Shown piece after piece: positions 23,448 through 31,530 of a stretch of DNA of 42,522 nucleotides. The position numbers and the translations under genes were made by a program. The first letter of the stretch is position 1, and each line of letters starts with the position of its first letter. This DNA comes from UBA2137 sp050251555 (GTDB lineage: Bacteria > Pseudomonadota > Alphaproteobacteria > Micavibrionales > Micavibrionaceae): the NCBI GenBank assembly GCA_050251555.1, contig JBFWMN010000010.1:1-42522 (forward strand), written 5' to 3'. Below the pieces are notes generated by a model, which was given only the letters and a program-made list of their open reading frames with translations, was not told the origin of the DNA and did no database searches.

Positions 23448-24929
23448 ATGACAAATATCGCATCACTGGATACAAAAACCGACAGCAAGGACGGGAAGGC
23501 CCCGAACGTCCCTTTTAACCTCGAAGCCGAACAAGGGCTTTTGGGGGCTCTCCTTATGGAGAACCGCCGTCTTGAGGATGTCGCGGAATTTTTACGCCCC
23601 GACCATTTTTATGCAGGCGCGCACAAGCGCATTTATGATGCGATCCGCACATTGGTTGAGCGCGGTCAAGCTGCAACGCCTGTGACACTCAAATCCTATT
23701 TCGAAAAGGATAAGGACCTCGAATCCGTGGGCGGCGCGGCCTATCTGGCGGAGCTTGCTGCGACTGTCATTTCGCTTGCCAACACGCTGGATTATGCGCG
23801 TACCGTGTATGACCTGCATTTGCGCCGCGAACTGATTAATCTTGCCTCTGATATGATCGAAAATGCGCAAGCCTTTTCACTGGATTCCGAAGCAATCGAC
23901 ACCATCGAAAAGGCTGAAAAGCGCCTTTACGATATTGCCGAGACAGGGGATGGACGCCAAGGCTTCGTGACACTGAAAGACTCGGTCAAAACAGCGATCT
24001 CCGTTGCCGAAAAAGCCTATAACACCAAGGGGCATGTGACCGGTGTTACGACGGGCCTGACCGATATGGATAAGAAGCTCGGCGGTCTGCATGGTTCGGA
24101 TTTGCTGATTTTGGCAGCGCGCCCTTCGATGGGGAAAACGGCGCTGGCTGTGAATGTGTCCTTTAATGCCGCCAAGGCCTATGCGCAAAGCGGCGGCGAG
24201 GAAGGGGCGATTACAGCTTTCTTCTCACTGGAGATGAGTCACGACCAGTTGACGACACGTATCTTGGCTGACCAGTCCAATATCTCGGGGGATGCCATCC
24301 GTAAAGGGGCCATTACCCAAGATCAGTTCCGTGAGTTTGCGCAAGCCGCACACACGTTGACCTCCGTACCGCTTTATATTGACGATACGCCGGCGCTCAC
24401 CATCGGTGCCGTCCGTGCCCGCGCCCGCCGTCTGAAGCGCCAGCATGGGTTAGGTTTGATCGTAGTCGACTATTTGCAGCTTTTGCGCGGTAGCGGCTCA
24501 ACCCAGTCTGAAAGCAACCGTGTTCTTGAAATTTCGGAGATTACGCGTGGTTTGAAGGCGCTTGCGAAAGAACTCGAAGTGCCTGTGATTGCACTGTCTC
24601 AGTTGTCGCGTGCCGTAGAAAGTCGTGATGATAAGCGCCCGCAGCTCTCGGATTTGCGTGAATCGGGTTCGATTGAACAGGATGCCGACGTTGTGATGTT
24701 CATTTATCGTGAGGAGTATTATCTTTCACGTGAAGAGCCGAGCCAGAAAACATCGGAGTCGGTTGAGAAGTTTAACGAGCGTTACGAGACATGGTCGCGC
24801 CGTTTGCAAGACACCGCCAATATTGCGGAAGTGATTGTCGCCAAGCAACGTCACGGTCCGATTGGCCCTGTGAAGCTCTACTTCGATCCGAACTACACGC
24901 GTTTCTCGGATCTTGAGCAAAATCATTAA
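23448..24929 (+). CDS. dnaB: Replicative DNA helicase DnaB
   Basis: Hexameric helicase that unwinds DNA at the replication fork. The start at 23448 (MTNIASLDTKTDSKDGKAPN) gives a 493-residue protein of normal length; the frame is open for 55 more codons upstream, but those are not helicase-like. The N-terminal primase-binding domain starts NLEAEQGLLGALLMENR. The RecA-like domain has the Walker A motif ARPSMGKTALAVN, Walker B in LGLIVVDYLQLL, and the DnaB motifs IALSQLSRAVESRDDKRPQLSDLRESGSIEQDAD (read here in pieces) and VAKQRHGPIG. In many alphaproteobacteria dnaB follows rplI; here it sits divergent from cvpA-purF. It ends ten bases from the convergent ptsN stop. Confidence 0.97.
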   Translation: MTNIASLDTKTDSKDGKAPNVPFNLEAEQGLLGALLMENRRLEDVAEFLRPDHFYAGAHKRIYDAIRTLVERGQAATPVTLKSYFEKDKDLESVGGAAYLAELAATVISLANTLDYARTVYDLHLRRELINLASDMIENAQAFSLDSEAIDTIEKAEKRLYDIAETGDGRQGFVTLKDSVKTAISVAEKAYNTKGHVTGVTTGLTDMDKKLGGLHGSDLLILAARPSMGKTALAVNVSFNAAKAYAQSGGEEGAITAFFSLEMSHDQLTTRILADQSNISGDAIRKGAITQDQFREFAQAAHTLTSVPLYIDDTPALTIGAVRARARRLKRQHGLGLIVVDYLQLLRGSGSTQSESNRVLEISEITRGLKALAKELEVPVIALSQLSRAVESRDDKRPQLSDLRESGSIEQDADVVMFIYREEYYLSREEPSQKTSESVEKFNERYETWSRRLQDTANIAEVIVAKQRHGPIGPVKLYFDPNYTRFSDLEQNH

Positions 24930-24939
24930 GAGATAAGAT

Positions 24940-25425
24940 TTAGGCGGCTTTACGCAGATCGAATAAGTCTTCCTGAGCACTCAGGAGGATTTGCAAGACA
25001 TCGGCGTTTTCGGCCTGACGCAATTTTTCGGCAACATCCTTTTGCGACAGAAGTCGGGCTACACGGGCAAGGCGTCTGAGGTGCAAGGGGCCGTCATCTT
25101 CCGGTGAGAGAACAAAGCCGATCAGATCGCAAGGGATCTTGTCGGCAGCGCCCAGATCCTGCGGCATGCTTAAGCGGATAAAACCAACCAGCTTTTCTTC
25201 CAGAGCATCCGTACGGGTGGCAAGCAGGGCCGCCCCATTACCAAGGGGGACGCCGCCACGCTCATATTCGGTTTGCAGATCGCGGGAAAGAGCGCCTTGC
25301 GTGTGAAGCGGTCGAAGGCTTCCGGCCAGCTTTTCGATCTTTTCAAAAAGCTCGGATGTGTCAGTGACACGGATACGGTCCTCGACAAGATCGAAGTGGA
25401 CGATGGAAAAAGGAACAGACTGCAT
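24940..25425 (-). CDS. ptsN: PtsN-like EIIA domain protein lacking the active-site histidine
   Basis: The nitrogen PTS EIIA protein (PtsN) is normally phosphorylated on a histidine in a GxAIPHG motif and regulates potassium transport, sigma-54-linked genes and other targets. The 161-residue product fits the fold end to end: SRDLQTEYERG, GNG (62-64), LVGFIRLSMPQDLGAADKIPCDLIGFVLSP and LARVARLLSQKDVAEKLRQAE. Where E. coli has GNGIAIPHGK, this protein has GNGAALLATR, so the phosphorylated His is Ala69. It therefore cannot be an ordinary phosphoacceptor. Its place after hpf matches the classical rpoN-hpf-ptsN order. An intrinsic terminator lies between hpf and this gene. Confidence 0.85.
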   Translation of the reverse strand: MQSVPFSIVHFDLVEDRIRVTDTSELFEKIEKLAGSLRPLHTQGALSRDLQTEYERGGVPLGNGAALLATRTDALEEKLVGFIRLSMPQDLGAADKIPCDLIGFVLSPEDDGPLHLRRLARVARLLSQKDVAEKLRQAENADVLQILLSAQEDLFDLRKAA

Positions 25426-25503
25426 AAAACCCCCGTTTCTAATGAAGTCGCTCTTGAATGCTTACATAGTCGATATGGTTCCTGAAAATCCACCCCTAAA
25501 TTG

Positions 25504-25543
25504 TAAAAAATCACAAAAAAAACTGCCGCAGTGCGGCAGTTTT
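25504..25543 (-). terminator. Intrinsic terminator after hpf
   Basis: AAAACTGCCGCA (25519-25530) and TGCGGCAGTTTT (25532-25543) are perfect inverted arms. On the minus strand the hairpin is followed by a long T-run and a second T-run. It would end hpf transcripts before ptsN, suggesting ptsN is expressed separately or by read-through. Confidence 0.9.
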
Positions 25544-25566
25544 CCGTGATCGTAAGTTGGTCTTTG

Positions 25567-26169
25567 CTATTCCGCAACCGCAGCCAGAGAAACCTCCGGA
25601 TCGACCCAGCCGATATTGCCGTCGGCACGTCGATAGACCATGTTCAGGCCGCCTGTTTTGCTGTTCTTGAAAAGCATGGCTGATTCGCCTGACAAATCCA
25701 TACGCATCACGGCTTCGGAAACGGTCATGGTTTGAATGGGGCGGGTCATTTCGGCAATGATTGCGGGTTCTGTACCCTGCGGCTCATTGTCGTTGGTTTC
25801 TTCAGGCTCATCCTCATAAGCCAGAACATTCTCACGGATCGAGGCCGCAACCGCAGTCTCGTCCAGACGCTCATGGTGGTCACGCAGACGCTTTTTATAG
25901 CGGCGCAATTGCTTCGCGATTTTTTCGGCTGTCGTATCAAAAGAACCGTACGGATCGGTATGTTGACCGCTGGCCTGTACCAGAATGTCTTTGCCGACAC
26001 GTAAGGAAATATGGGTTTTAAAGAAGGCGTGGCCTTCATGACCGATGGTCACGGTCGCATCAATTGCACGGTTAAAATATTTTTCGTTAATGTCCTCCAG
26101 TTTGCCTTTCATATGTGTGCGAAGTGCATCGCCCACGTCCAGATGTTTTCCATGAACTGTCAGTTCCAT
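25567..26169 (-). CDS. hpf: Ribosome hibernation promoting factor, long form
   Basis: Binds the small subunit and joins ribosomes into inactive 100S dimers in stationary phase. The 200-residue product is the long type: an S30AE domain (1-100, MELTVHGKHLDVGDALRTHM and AEKIAKQLRRYKKRLRDHHER), an acidic linker (about 115-140), and a C-terminal dimerisation domain (about 145-195, MRMDLSGESAMLFKNSKTGG and GWVDPE). It has a good promoter of its own upstream and a strong terminator downstream. In most relatives it directly follows rpoN; here murI and murD separate them. Confidence 0.96.
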   Translation of the reverse strand: MELTVHGKHLDVGDALRTHMKGKLEDINEKYFNRAIDATVTIGHEGHAFFKTHISLRVGKDILVQASGQHTDPYGSFDTTAEKIAKQLRRYKKRLRDHHERLDETAVAASIRENVLAYEDEPEETNDNEPQGTEPAIIAEMTRPIQTMTVSEAVMRMDLSGESAMLFKNSKTGGLNMVYRRADGNIGWVDPEVSLAAVAE

Positions 26170-26292
26170 AGCATCTTCCTTTTCTTTTCTGGTGATGTGG
26201 AAACGAGAAAACCTACGCCCGATTCAGGGGATGAAAAGGGTGCGGAAACTTCCGCTATGCAGGCAACGCTTCCAATTGTGTGCATGACATTA

Positions 26293-26321
26293 ATTATAGT
26301 CCGTTTTGCCCTGAAAGTCAG
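26293..26321 (-). promoter_or_regulatory. Promoter of hpf
   Basis: Reading the minus strand, CTGACT (26316-26321) and a consensus TATAAT (26293-26298) are separated by 17 bases. The predicted leader is about 115 bases. Inverted arms TTTTGCC and GGCAAAA flank the -35 region (26304-26326), so a regulator could bind there. The element lies in the 172-base gap after murD. Confidence 0.65.
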
Positions 26322-26341
26322 GCAAAATCGGCAAAACGCAA

Positions 26342-27703
26342 TTAAATTTCGCCAACCAGACGAATGAAATGCGCGCCGCGCTCCTCATAGGATCCGTACT
26401 GATCAAACGAGGCGCAGGCAGGCGAGAGCAAGACCACTGCATTATCCTTGTTTGCCGCGTGTCTGGCATCTTTTGCTGCCGCAATAACTGCCTTGTCCAG
26501 CGTGTCGGAAATCACGTAGTCCATCCCGTTTTTATCCAGCCATGCGGCAAAATCATCTTTGGCTTGCCCGATCAGATAGGTTTTCACCACGCGATCTTTA
26601 TATTTCTGAAGGCCTTCCAGACCGCCCTCTTTGGCAACTCCACCCGCAATGAGGTAAATATTTTCAAAGCTGTTTAAGGCCTTGGATGTCGCATCCGCAT
26701 TGGTGGCTTTGCTGTCATTGATAAAGACGACATTGTCGATGGTGCGCACGGGCTTTTGACGGTGTTCAAGACCAGGGAAATCCATAAGGCCTGAAACGAG
26801 CGTCTCTTTCTCCATTTTCGGAAAACCGTATCTGAGTGCGGCATAGGCGCAAGCCGCATTCTGGTGGTTGTGTGCCCCTTTGAGGGCGGTCGTTTGTTGC
26901 AGGTCACAGACGCGCTCGCCGTCCTCATACAAAATGCCGTCTTCGACTGTAATGCCTTTTGACCATTTTTCGGTCGTAATGACAGGCACGACATTCCACT
27001 TCCCTTGAGCTTCCAATTCCTTGGCAACACCGCGCATGTGCGGGTCATCACAAGCCAGAATAGCAACGCTGCCCATTTTATTTCCTTCAAAAATGCGGGC
27101 TTTGGCCTTGATGTAACCAATAAGATCGCCATGCCTATCAATGTGGTCAGGCGTGACATTGAGCCAGATCGCAATGTCGCAATTGAGGTTGTCGGTGATC
27201 TCAAGCTGATAGGAAGACAATTCCAAAACTGTGGAATCCGCATTACTGTCTAAAGACATGACGGCGGTGCCTATATTGCCGCCGACTTGGGTTTTTTGCA
27301 CCTTGGCAAGAAGATGCCCGACGAGAGCCGTCGTTGTCGATTTACCGTTTGTTCCCGTGATGCCGACTAAGGGCATGTCAGGACAAGCCTGACGGAAAAG
27401 CGCGATATCGGTGGTCAGGGGAATATTTTTTGATTTGGCAAGTGCTGCTTCTGGATGAGGTGCCGGCAATGTATGCGGAATACCGGGGGACATCACAAAT
27501 GCATCGACCCCGTCAACAAGCCCTTGGGCAGGCGCTGTCATTCTAAAGCCCATCTCCTCGGCTTTCTCGCGGGCTTTGGCATTGTCATCCCATGCTTTAT
27601 AGGCAATTGCACAAGCTTTCATGGCAGCCAAGGTTGCAAGACCTGAACGTCCAAGGCCGATCACGGCGTAGGTTTTTCCTTTTAAGGGGGTGAGGTCAAT
27701 CAT
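26342..27703 (-). CDS. murD: UDP-N-acetylmuramoylalanine--D-glutamate ligase
   Basis: Cytoplasmic ATP-dependent ligase adding D-glutamate to UDP-MurNAc-L-Ala in peptidoglycan precursor synthesis. The 453 residues start with a Rossmann-like domain (VIGLGRSGLATL). The central ATPase domain with VGITGTNGKSTTT (P-loop 116-122) follows, then the Mur C-terminal domain with LEHRQKP, FINDSKATNADAT and IAGGVAKEGGL. It begins five bases after murI, whose product makes the D-glutamate substrate, so enzyme and substrate supply are coupled. In most bacteria murD lies in the dcw cluster with mraY and ftsW; its isolation here is unusual. Confidence 0.96.
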   Translation of the reverse strand: MIDLTPLKGKTYAVIGLGRSGLATLAAMKACAIAYKAWDDNAKAREKAEEMGFRMTAPAQGLVDGVDAFVMSPGIPHTLPAPHPEAALAKSKNIPLTTDIALFRQACPDMPLVGITGTNGKSTTTALVGHLLAKVQKTQVGGNIGTAVMSLDSNADSTVLELSSYQLEITDNLNCDIAIWLNVTPDHIDRHGDLIGYIKAKARIFEGNKMGSVAILACDDPHMRGVAKELEAQGKWNVVPVITTEKWSKGITVEDGILYEDGERVCDLQQTTALKGAHNHQNAACAYAALRYGFPKMEKETLVSGLMDFPGLEHRQKPVRTIDNVVFINDSKATNADATSKALNSFENIYLIAGGVAKEGGLEGLQKYKDRVVKTYLIGQAKDDFAAWLDKNGMDYVISDTLDKAVIAAAKDARHAANKDNAVVLLSPACASFDQYGSYEERGAHFIRLVGEI

Positions 27704-27708
27704 GCTTT

Positions 27709-28524
27709 TTAAACTCCGCTGTGCTTAAGGGTGATTTTTTCCAAAGGCAGGGCATTACCGCAAATGGCTTTGGCGGCCTCCTCATATGAAGGGGTCAGGT
27801 CCGACACGAAATAGGTCTGTGTGCCGTTGCTACTTAAGCGCTCCTCAATTTCGGGATGGCGACTTAAGTAATCTGCCAGTTTTTCAGGAATGATGGCATC
27901 TTGTGAAATCAGGGTAACGCCTGTCTCCTGCAAAGCCTCTTCCAGTTCGGCTTTCAAGACCGGATAATGCGTGCAACCCAAAATCAGGCTTTCAATGCCA
28001 GCATCAATCATCGGGGCAAGATACTCGTCCAAAATCGGTTTGATCCATTTGCGACCGCCATTTTCGATCATAGGAACAAGAAGCGGGCACGCCTTGGCGG
28101 TGATTTTCAAATTCGGATTGAGTTTGGACAATTCATACGGGTAGACTTTCGAGCGCACGGTTGCCTCGGTCGCAATGACGCCGATATGGGTGTGGTTGGC
28201 TTCAATCGCTGCTTCCAAAGTCGGGACAATCACCCCCAAAACGCGGCGTGACGGAGCTTGAGAGGGCAGCCAATCTTGCTGAAGTTTACGAAGCGCCTGC
28301 GCGCTTGCCGTATTACATGCGACAATAACCAAGGCGCAATCTTCCTCGAACAAGGTTTTGACGGCATTGGTCGTATAAGAATAAATTGCTTCGGGAGATC
28401 GTCCGCCATAAGGCACATGCAGCGTGTCACCCAGATAGATCATGTCATAGGCAGGCATCATCTTTGCCGCCTGTTGCTGGATCATAAGACCGCCTAGACC
28501 TGAATCAAAAAATCCGATTTTCAT
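27709..28524 (-). CDS. murI: Glutamate racemase
   Basis: Cofactor-independent racemase converting L- to D-glutamate for peptidoglycan. The 271-residue protein has FDSGLGG (6-12), the loop YLGDTLHVPYGGRS, and the two catalytic cysteines: Cys70 in VACNTASA and Cys184 in ILGCTHYP. All match the family. It lies 38 bases after rpoN and five before murD, making a two-gene D-glutamate module in the middle of the rpoN neighbourhood. Confidence 0.96.
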   Translation of the reverse strand: MKIGFFDSGLGGLMIQQQAAKMMPAYDMIYLGDTLHVPYGGRSPEAIYSYTTNAVKTLFEEDCALVIVACNTASAQALRKLQQDWLPSQAPSRRVLGVIVPTLEAAIEANHTHIGVIATEATVRSKVYPYELSKLNPNLKITAKACPLLVPMIENGGRKWIKPILDEYLAPMIDAGIESLILGCTHYPVLKAELEEALQETGVTLISQDAIIPEKLADYLSRHPEIEERLSSNGTQTYFVSDLTPSYEEAAKAICGNALPLEKITLKHSGV

Positions 28525-28562
28525 GAAAGACGTTTTTATCAGGGAAGGGGCTTACCGACAAG

Positions 28563-29999
28563 TTACTGGGCCTTGTTTTTCTTGATGCGCCTGCGTTGTA
28601 CCGAGGAGGGAATATTGAGGGCATCACGATATTTGGCCACTGTGCGTCGTGCCAGTTCAATACCCTCAGCCGCCAGCATTTCAACCAATGTGTCGTCGGA
28701 CAGGATCTTTTTCGAGTCTTCGGCGTCAATCAAGGCCTTGATGCGGGCCTTTACACTTTCTGATGAAACATCTCCGCCAGAGGCCGAGGCGACGGACGAA
28801 GTAAAGAAATATTTCATCTCAAAAAGGCCACGTGGTGTCCCGATATATTTATGGGTCGTGACACGCGAGACCGTACTTTCATGCATTTCGATCTTTTCGG
28901 CGATTTGCTTGAGCGTCAGAGGCCTCAAAAACTCAATCCCGTACAGGAAAAAACCGTCTTGTTCCTCTACGATTTCAGCGGCGACTTTTAATATAGTTTG
29001 GGCGCGCTGATCCAAAGCTTTGACCAACCAGCTTGCGGCGTTCATTTGCGCATTAATATAACTCTTATCTTCCTTACCTGATTTGGAAAGAACGGTTGTG
29101 TAATACTCGTTATTGACGAGAACGCGCGGTAATGTGTCGTTATTGAGTTCGACGCGCCAGCCGCCACCCACTTCCCGCGGCTGCTTCTTCATCAGAACAT
29201 CAGGTACGATGGCTTGCGTAACAAAATGGTCATATTCACTGACCGGTTTGGGTTGCAATGTTCTGATGGTGGTTGCCATCATTGCAATATCGTCAATCGT
29301 ACAACCGCAAATCTCGGCAAGCTTCTTGTGATCATGTTCGGCGAGCAAATTGAGATTGTCGAGAAGTTTTGTGAAAGCGGGTGTGAGCTTCCCCTTTTCC
29401 TCTAATTGCAAGGCCAGACATTCTTGGAGCGAGGATGCAAAAATGCCGGTCGGCTCGAAATGCTTGAGGATCGGTAAAATGCCTTCCAGCCTCTCTTTGG
29501 AACAAGAAAGGCTTTCCGATAAATCCTCAATGCTTTCGCGCAAATAGCCTGCGGGATCAAGATGATCAATCAACAGGGTCGCGACCATGTGATCACGCGG
29601 ATCATCAAAAGAGGTGCGGATTTGTTCGCTCAGATGGTCGCGAAGCGAGCGTTTTTCTGAAACCGTATTGGCAATAAAATCGCTCTCATCCGAACTGCCG
29701 AAATCAGAGCGCCCACCCGCAGAGTCGCCCGCCATGGCTGCGCCTGCATCGAAATCATCAAGCGCCTCGCGTGCATCCTCATGTGTGTCGTAGTCACCCT
29801 CATCATTGTCACTGGAGCCTGCATCATGCGGGTCTTCCATTTCCAACAAGGGATTTTCGGCAACAATGTCTTCCAGATATTCGGACAGCTCAACATTATT
29901 AAGCTGCAGCAGTTTGACGGCCTGCTGCATTTGCTGGTTCATGACCAGTTGTTGCGATTGTGATTGTCTGAGATCTAGTCTCGGGGCGGGTTTATCCAT
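28563..29999 (-). CDS. rpoN: RNA polymerase sigma-54 factor
   Basis: Alternative sigma factor that needs an AAA+ activator to open promoters with -24/-12 elements. The 478-residue protein has the Gln/Leu-rich activator-contact region I (DLRQSQSQQLVMNQQMQQAVKLLQLNNVELSEYLEDIVAENPLLE, read in pieces, about 8-53), an acidic linker, and the core-binding region. The DNA-binding region contains LTLKQIAEKIEMHESTVSRVTTHKY. The RpoN box ARRTVAKYRD is at about 450-459. It lies 34 bases after lptB, as in many proteobacteria. I found no convincing sigma-54 promoter inside this window. Confidence 0.97.
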   Translation of the reverse strand: MDKPAPRLDLRQSQSQQLVMNQQMQQAVKLLQLNNVELSEYLEDIVAENPLLEMEDPHDAGSSDNDEGDYDTHEDAREALDDFDAGAAMAGDSAGGRSDFGSSDESDFIANTVSEKRSLRDHLSEQIRTSFDDPRDHMVATLLIDHLDPAGYLRESIEDLSESLSCSKERLEGILPILKHFEPTGIFASSLQECLALQLEEKGKLTPAFTKLLDNLNLLAEHDHKKLAEICGCTIDDIAMMATTIRTLQPKPVSEYDHFVTQAIVPDVLMKKQPREVGGGWRVELNNDTLPRVLVNNEYYTTVLSKSGKEDKSYINAQMNAASWLVKALDQRAQTILKVAAEIVEEQDGFFLYGIEFLRPLTLKQIAEKIEMHESTVSRVTTHKYIGTPRGLFEMKYFFTSSVASASGGDVSSESVKARIKALIDAEDSKKILSDDTLVEMLAAEGIELARRTVAKYRDALNIPSSVQRRRIKKNKAQ

Positions 30000-30033
30000 G
30001 GTGAGGAAATTTTACCACGGAAGGGCGGCGGCC

Positions 30034-30798
30034 TTAAAGCGAAAATCCTTCGCCCAAATAAACGCGGCGTACATCTTCATTATCGACGATATCTTCAGGG
30101 GTGCCTTCCATCAGGACCACGCCGTCATGCAGGATATAGGCGCGGTCAACAATGCCGAGCGTGTCGCGAACGTTGTGATCGGTGATCAGTACGCCGATAC
30201 CACGGTTTTTGAGTTGTCCGATGAGTGTGCGAATATCATTGACCGCAATCGGGTCAATCCCCGCCAGAGGCTCATCGAGAAGAACGTAGCGGGGGCGTGC
30301 AGCCAGTGCGCGGGCAATCTCGCAACGGCGTCTTTCACCGCCTGAGAGGGCGATAGAGGGTGTTTTACGAAGGTGAGAAATGGAAAACTCGCTTAAGAGC
30401 TCTTCGAGAAGAGCCTCAGCGCGTTCAGGTTTCAAATTCTGGGCCTGCAAAACGAGGCGAATATTGTCTTCTACATTCAACCCTCTGAAGATCGAAGCTT
30501 CCTGCGGCAAATAACCGATCCCCATGCGTGCACGCTGATACATCGGTAGGCGTGTCATATCTACGCCGTCCAGCGAGACTGTACCGCTATCGGCTTTTAT
30601 GAGGCCCGTCACAATATAAAAGCTTGTGGTTTTCCCTGCACCGTTGGGTCCCAGAAGTGCGACAGCCTCACGCGGTTGTACATGCAGCGAGATATCGCGC
30701 AGCACAGGCTTGTTCTTATAGGATTTCGAGAGGTGTTCGACACGCAAACCCTTGGGAACAGATCTGAGATGCAATGCGTCTTGGGGTGATGTCGTCAT
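30034..30798 (-). CDS. lptB: LPS export ABC transporter ATPase LptB
   Basis: ATPase of the LptB2FGC complex that extracts lipopolysaccharide from the inner membrane for delivery to the outer membrane. The 254 residues show Walker A GPNGAGKTT (50-58), the Q-loop in GYLPQEASIFRGLNVEDNI (typical for LptB), the signature LSGGERRR, Walker B in YVLLDEPLAGIDP, and the H-loop DHNVRD. Placement just before rpoN is canonical. The usual upstream lptC-lptA genes are absent; a LysE-type exporter gene overlaps the start by four bases instead. Confidence 0.96.
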   Translation of the reverse strand: MTTSPQDALHLRSVPKGLRVEHLSKSYKNKPVLRDISLHVQPREAVALLGPNGAGKTTSFYIVTGLIKADSGTVSLDGVDMTRLPMYQRARMGIGYLPQEASIFRGLNVEDNIRLVLQAQNLKPERAEALLEELLSEFSISHLRKTPSIALSGGERRRCEIARALAARPRYVLLDEPLAGIDPIAVNDIRTLIGQLKNRGIGVLITDHNVRDTLGIVDRAYILHDGVVLMEGTPEDIVDNEDVRRVYLGEGFSL

Positions 30799-31433
30799 GG
30801 TGTCGCTTTGGTAAGAGCAAGTTTTACGCCCAGAGCAATAAATACTGCTCCGCAGGTGCGGTCAACCCATTTCGATATCGCCATGAAGCGGGCGCGTATC
30901 GCGGGGACGGTCAAAAACAGCGCAACGATTGAGAACCAGCCCATTGTCATGAGCATACAGGTTGCGCCGTAAAAGCCGTATACCCAAAGGGGCGCGTTTG
31001 GCGTGATGAACTGGGACAAAACAGCCATAAAAAACAATGTCGCCTTGGGGTTGAGCACATTCGTGACAAAACCCTGACGAATGGCTTTAAGCGGCGAAAT
31101 CGAACCTTCGCGATGCATGTCGCGAAAGCGCGGATGGTTCGTAAAGCCTTGTGAGCGCAGCGCCTTGAAACCGACATAAAAGAGGTAAAGTGCGCCGCCA
31201 ATTTTTAAAAGGGTGAACAGCATGATCGAGCTGGCAATAAGCGCTGCAAAACCAAGGCTGATATAGGTGACATGGACAGCAACACCCAGGCCGAAACCAA
31301 CGGCGGTCCAGATACCGGCATTACGTCCATGGCTCAAGGAATTGCGGATCGCCATAACCAGATCAGGGCCGGGAGAGGCTAGGGCCACGGCAAAAACAGC
31401 CATGAGCAGAAACCAGTTGGTAAGAATATCCAT
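30795..31433 (-). CDS. LysE/RhtB family amino-acid exporter
   Basis: Inner-membrane exporter of amino acids or related metabolites; the substrate is unknown. The 212-residue protein shows the family start WFLLMAVFAVALASPGPDLVMAIRNSLSHGRNAG (read in pieces), which contains the conserved PGP and SxxxG elements. Five to six hydrophobic segments follow, with the FVTNVLNPKATLFFMAVLSQF stretch, also conserved in RhtB proteins. It overlaps lptB by four bases, so LptB translation may be coupled to it. Confidence 0.93.
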   Translation of the reverse strand: MDILTNWFLLMAVFAVALASPGPDLVMAIRNSLSHGRNAGIWTAVGFGLGVAVHVTYISLGFAALIASSIMLFTLLKIGGALYLFYVGFKALRSQGFTNHPRFRDMHREGSISPLKAIRQGFVTNVLNPKATLFFMAVLSQFITPNAPLWVYGFYGATCMLMTMGWFSIVALFLTVPAIRARFMAISKWVDRTCGAVFIALGVKLALTKATP

Positions 31434-31470
31434 AATTCTTTATATCCTCTTTTTTTCGCACCCGCAAAGT

Positions 31471-31507
31471 AAAAAGCCGCTTGGGGTAGGTCCCAAACGG
31501 CTTTTTT
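31471..31507 (-). terminator. Intrinsic terminator after rplI
   Basis: AAAAAGCCG and CGGCTTTTT form the outer stem and TTGGG with CCCAA the inner stem, separated by one mismatch and closed by a six-base loop. T-runs on both strands allow bidirectional action; it sits just past the rplI stop and ends the rpsF-rpsR-rplI transcript. Confidence 0.92.
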
Positions 31508-31530
31508 GAATTGATAGGGAAACGACGGGA

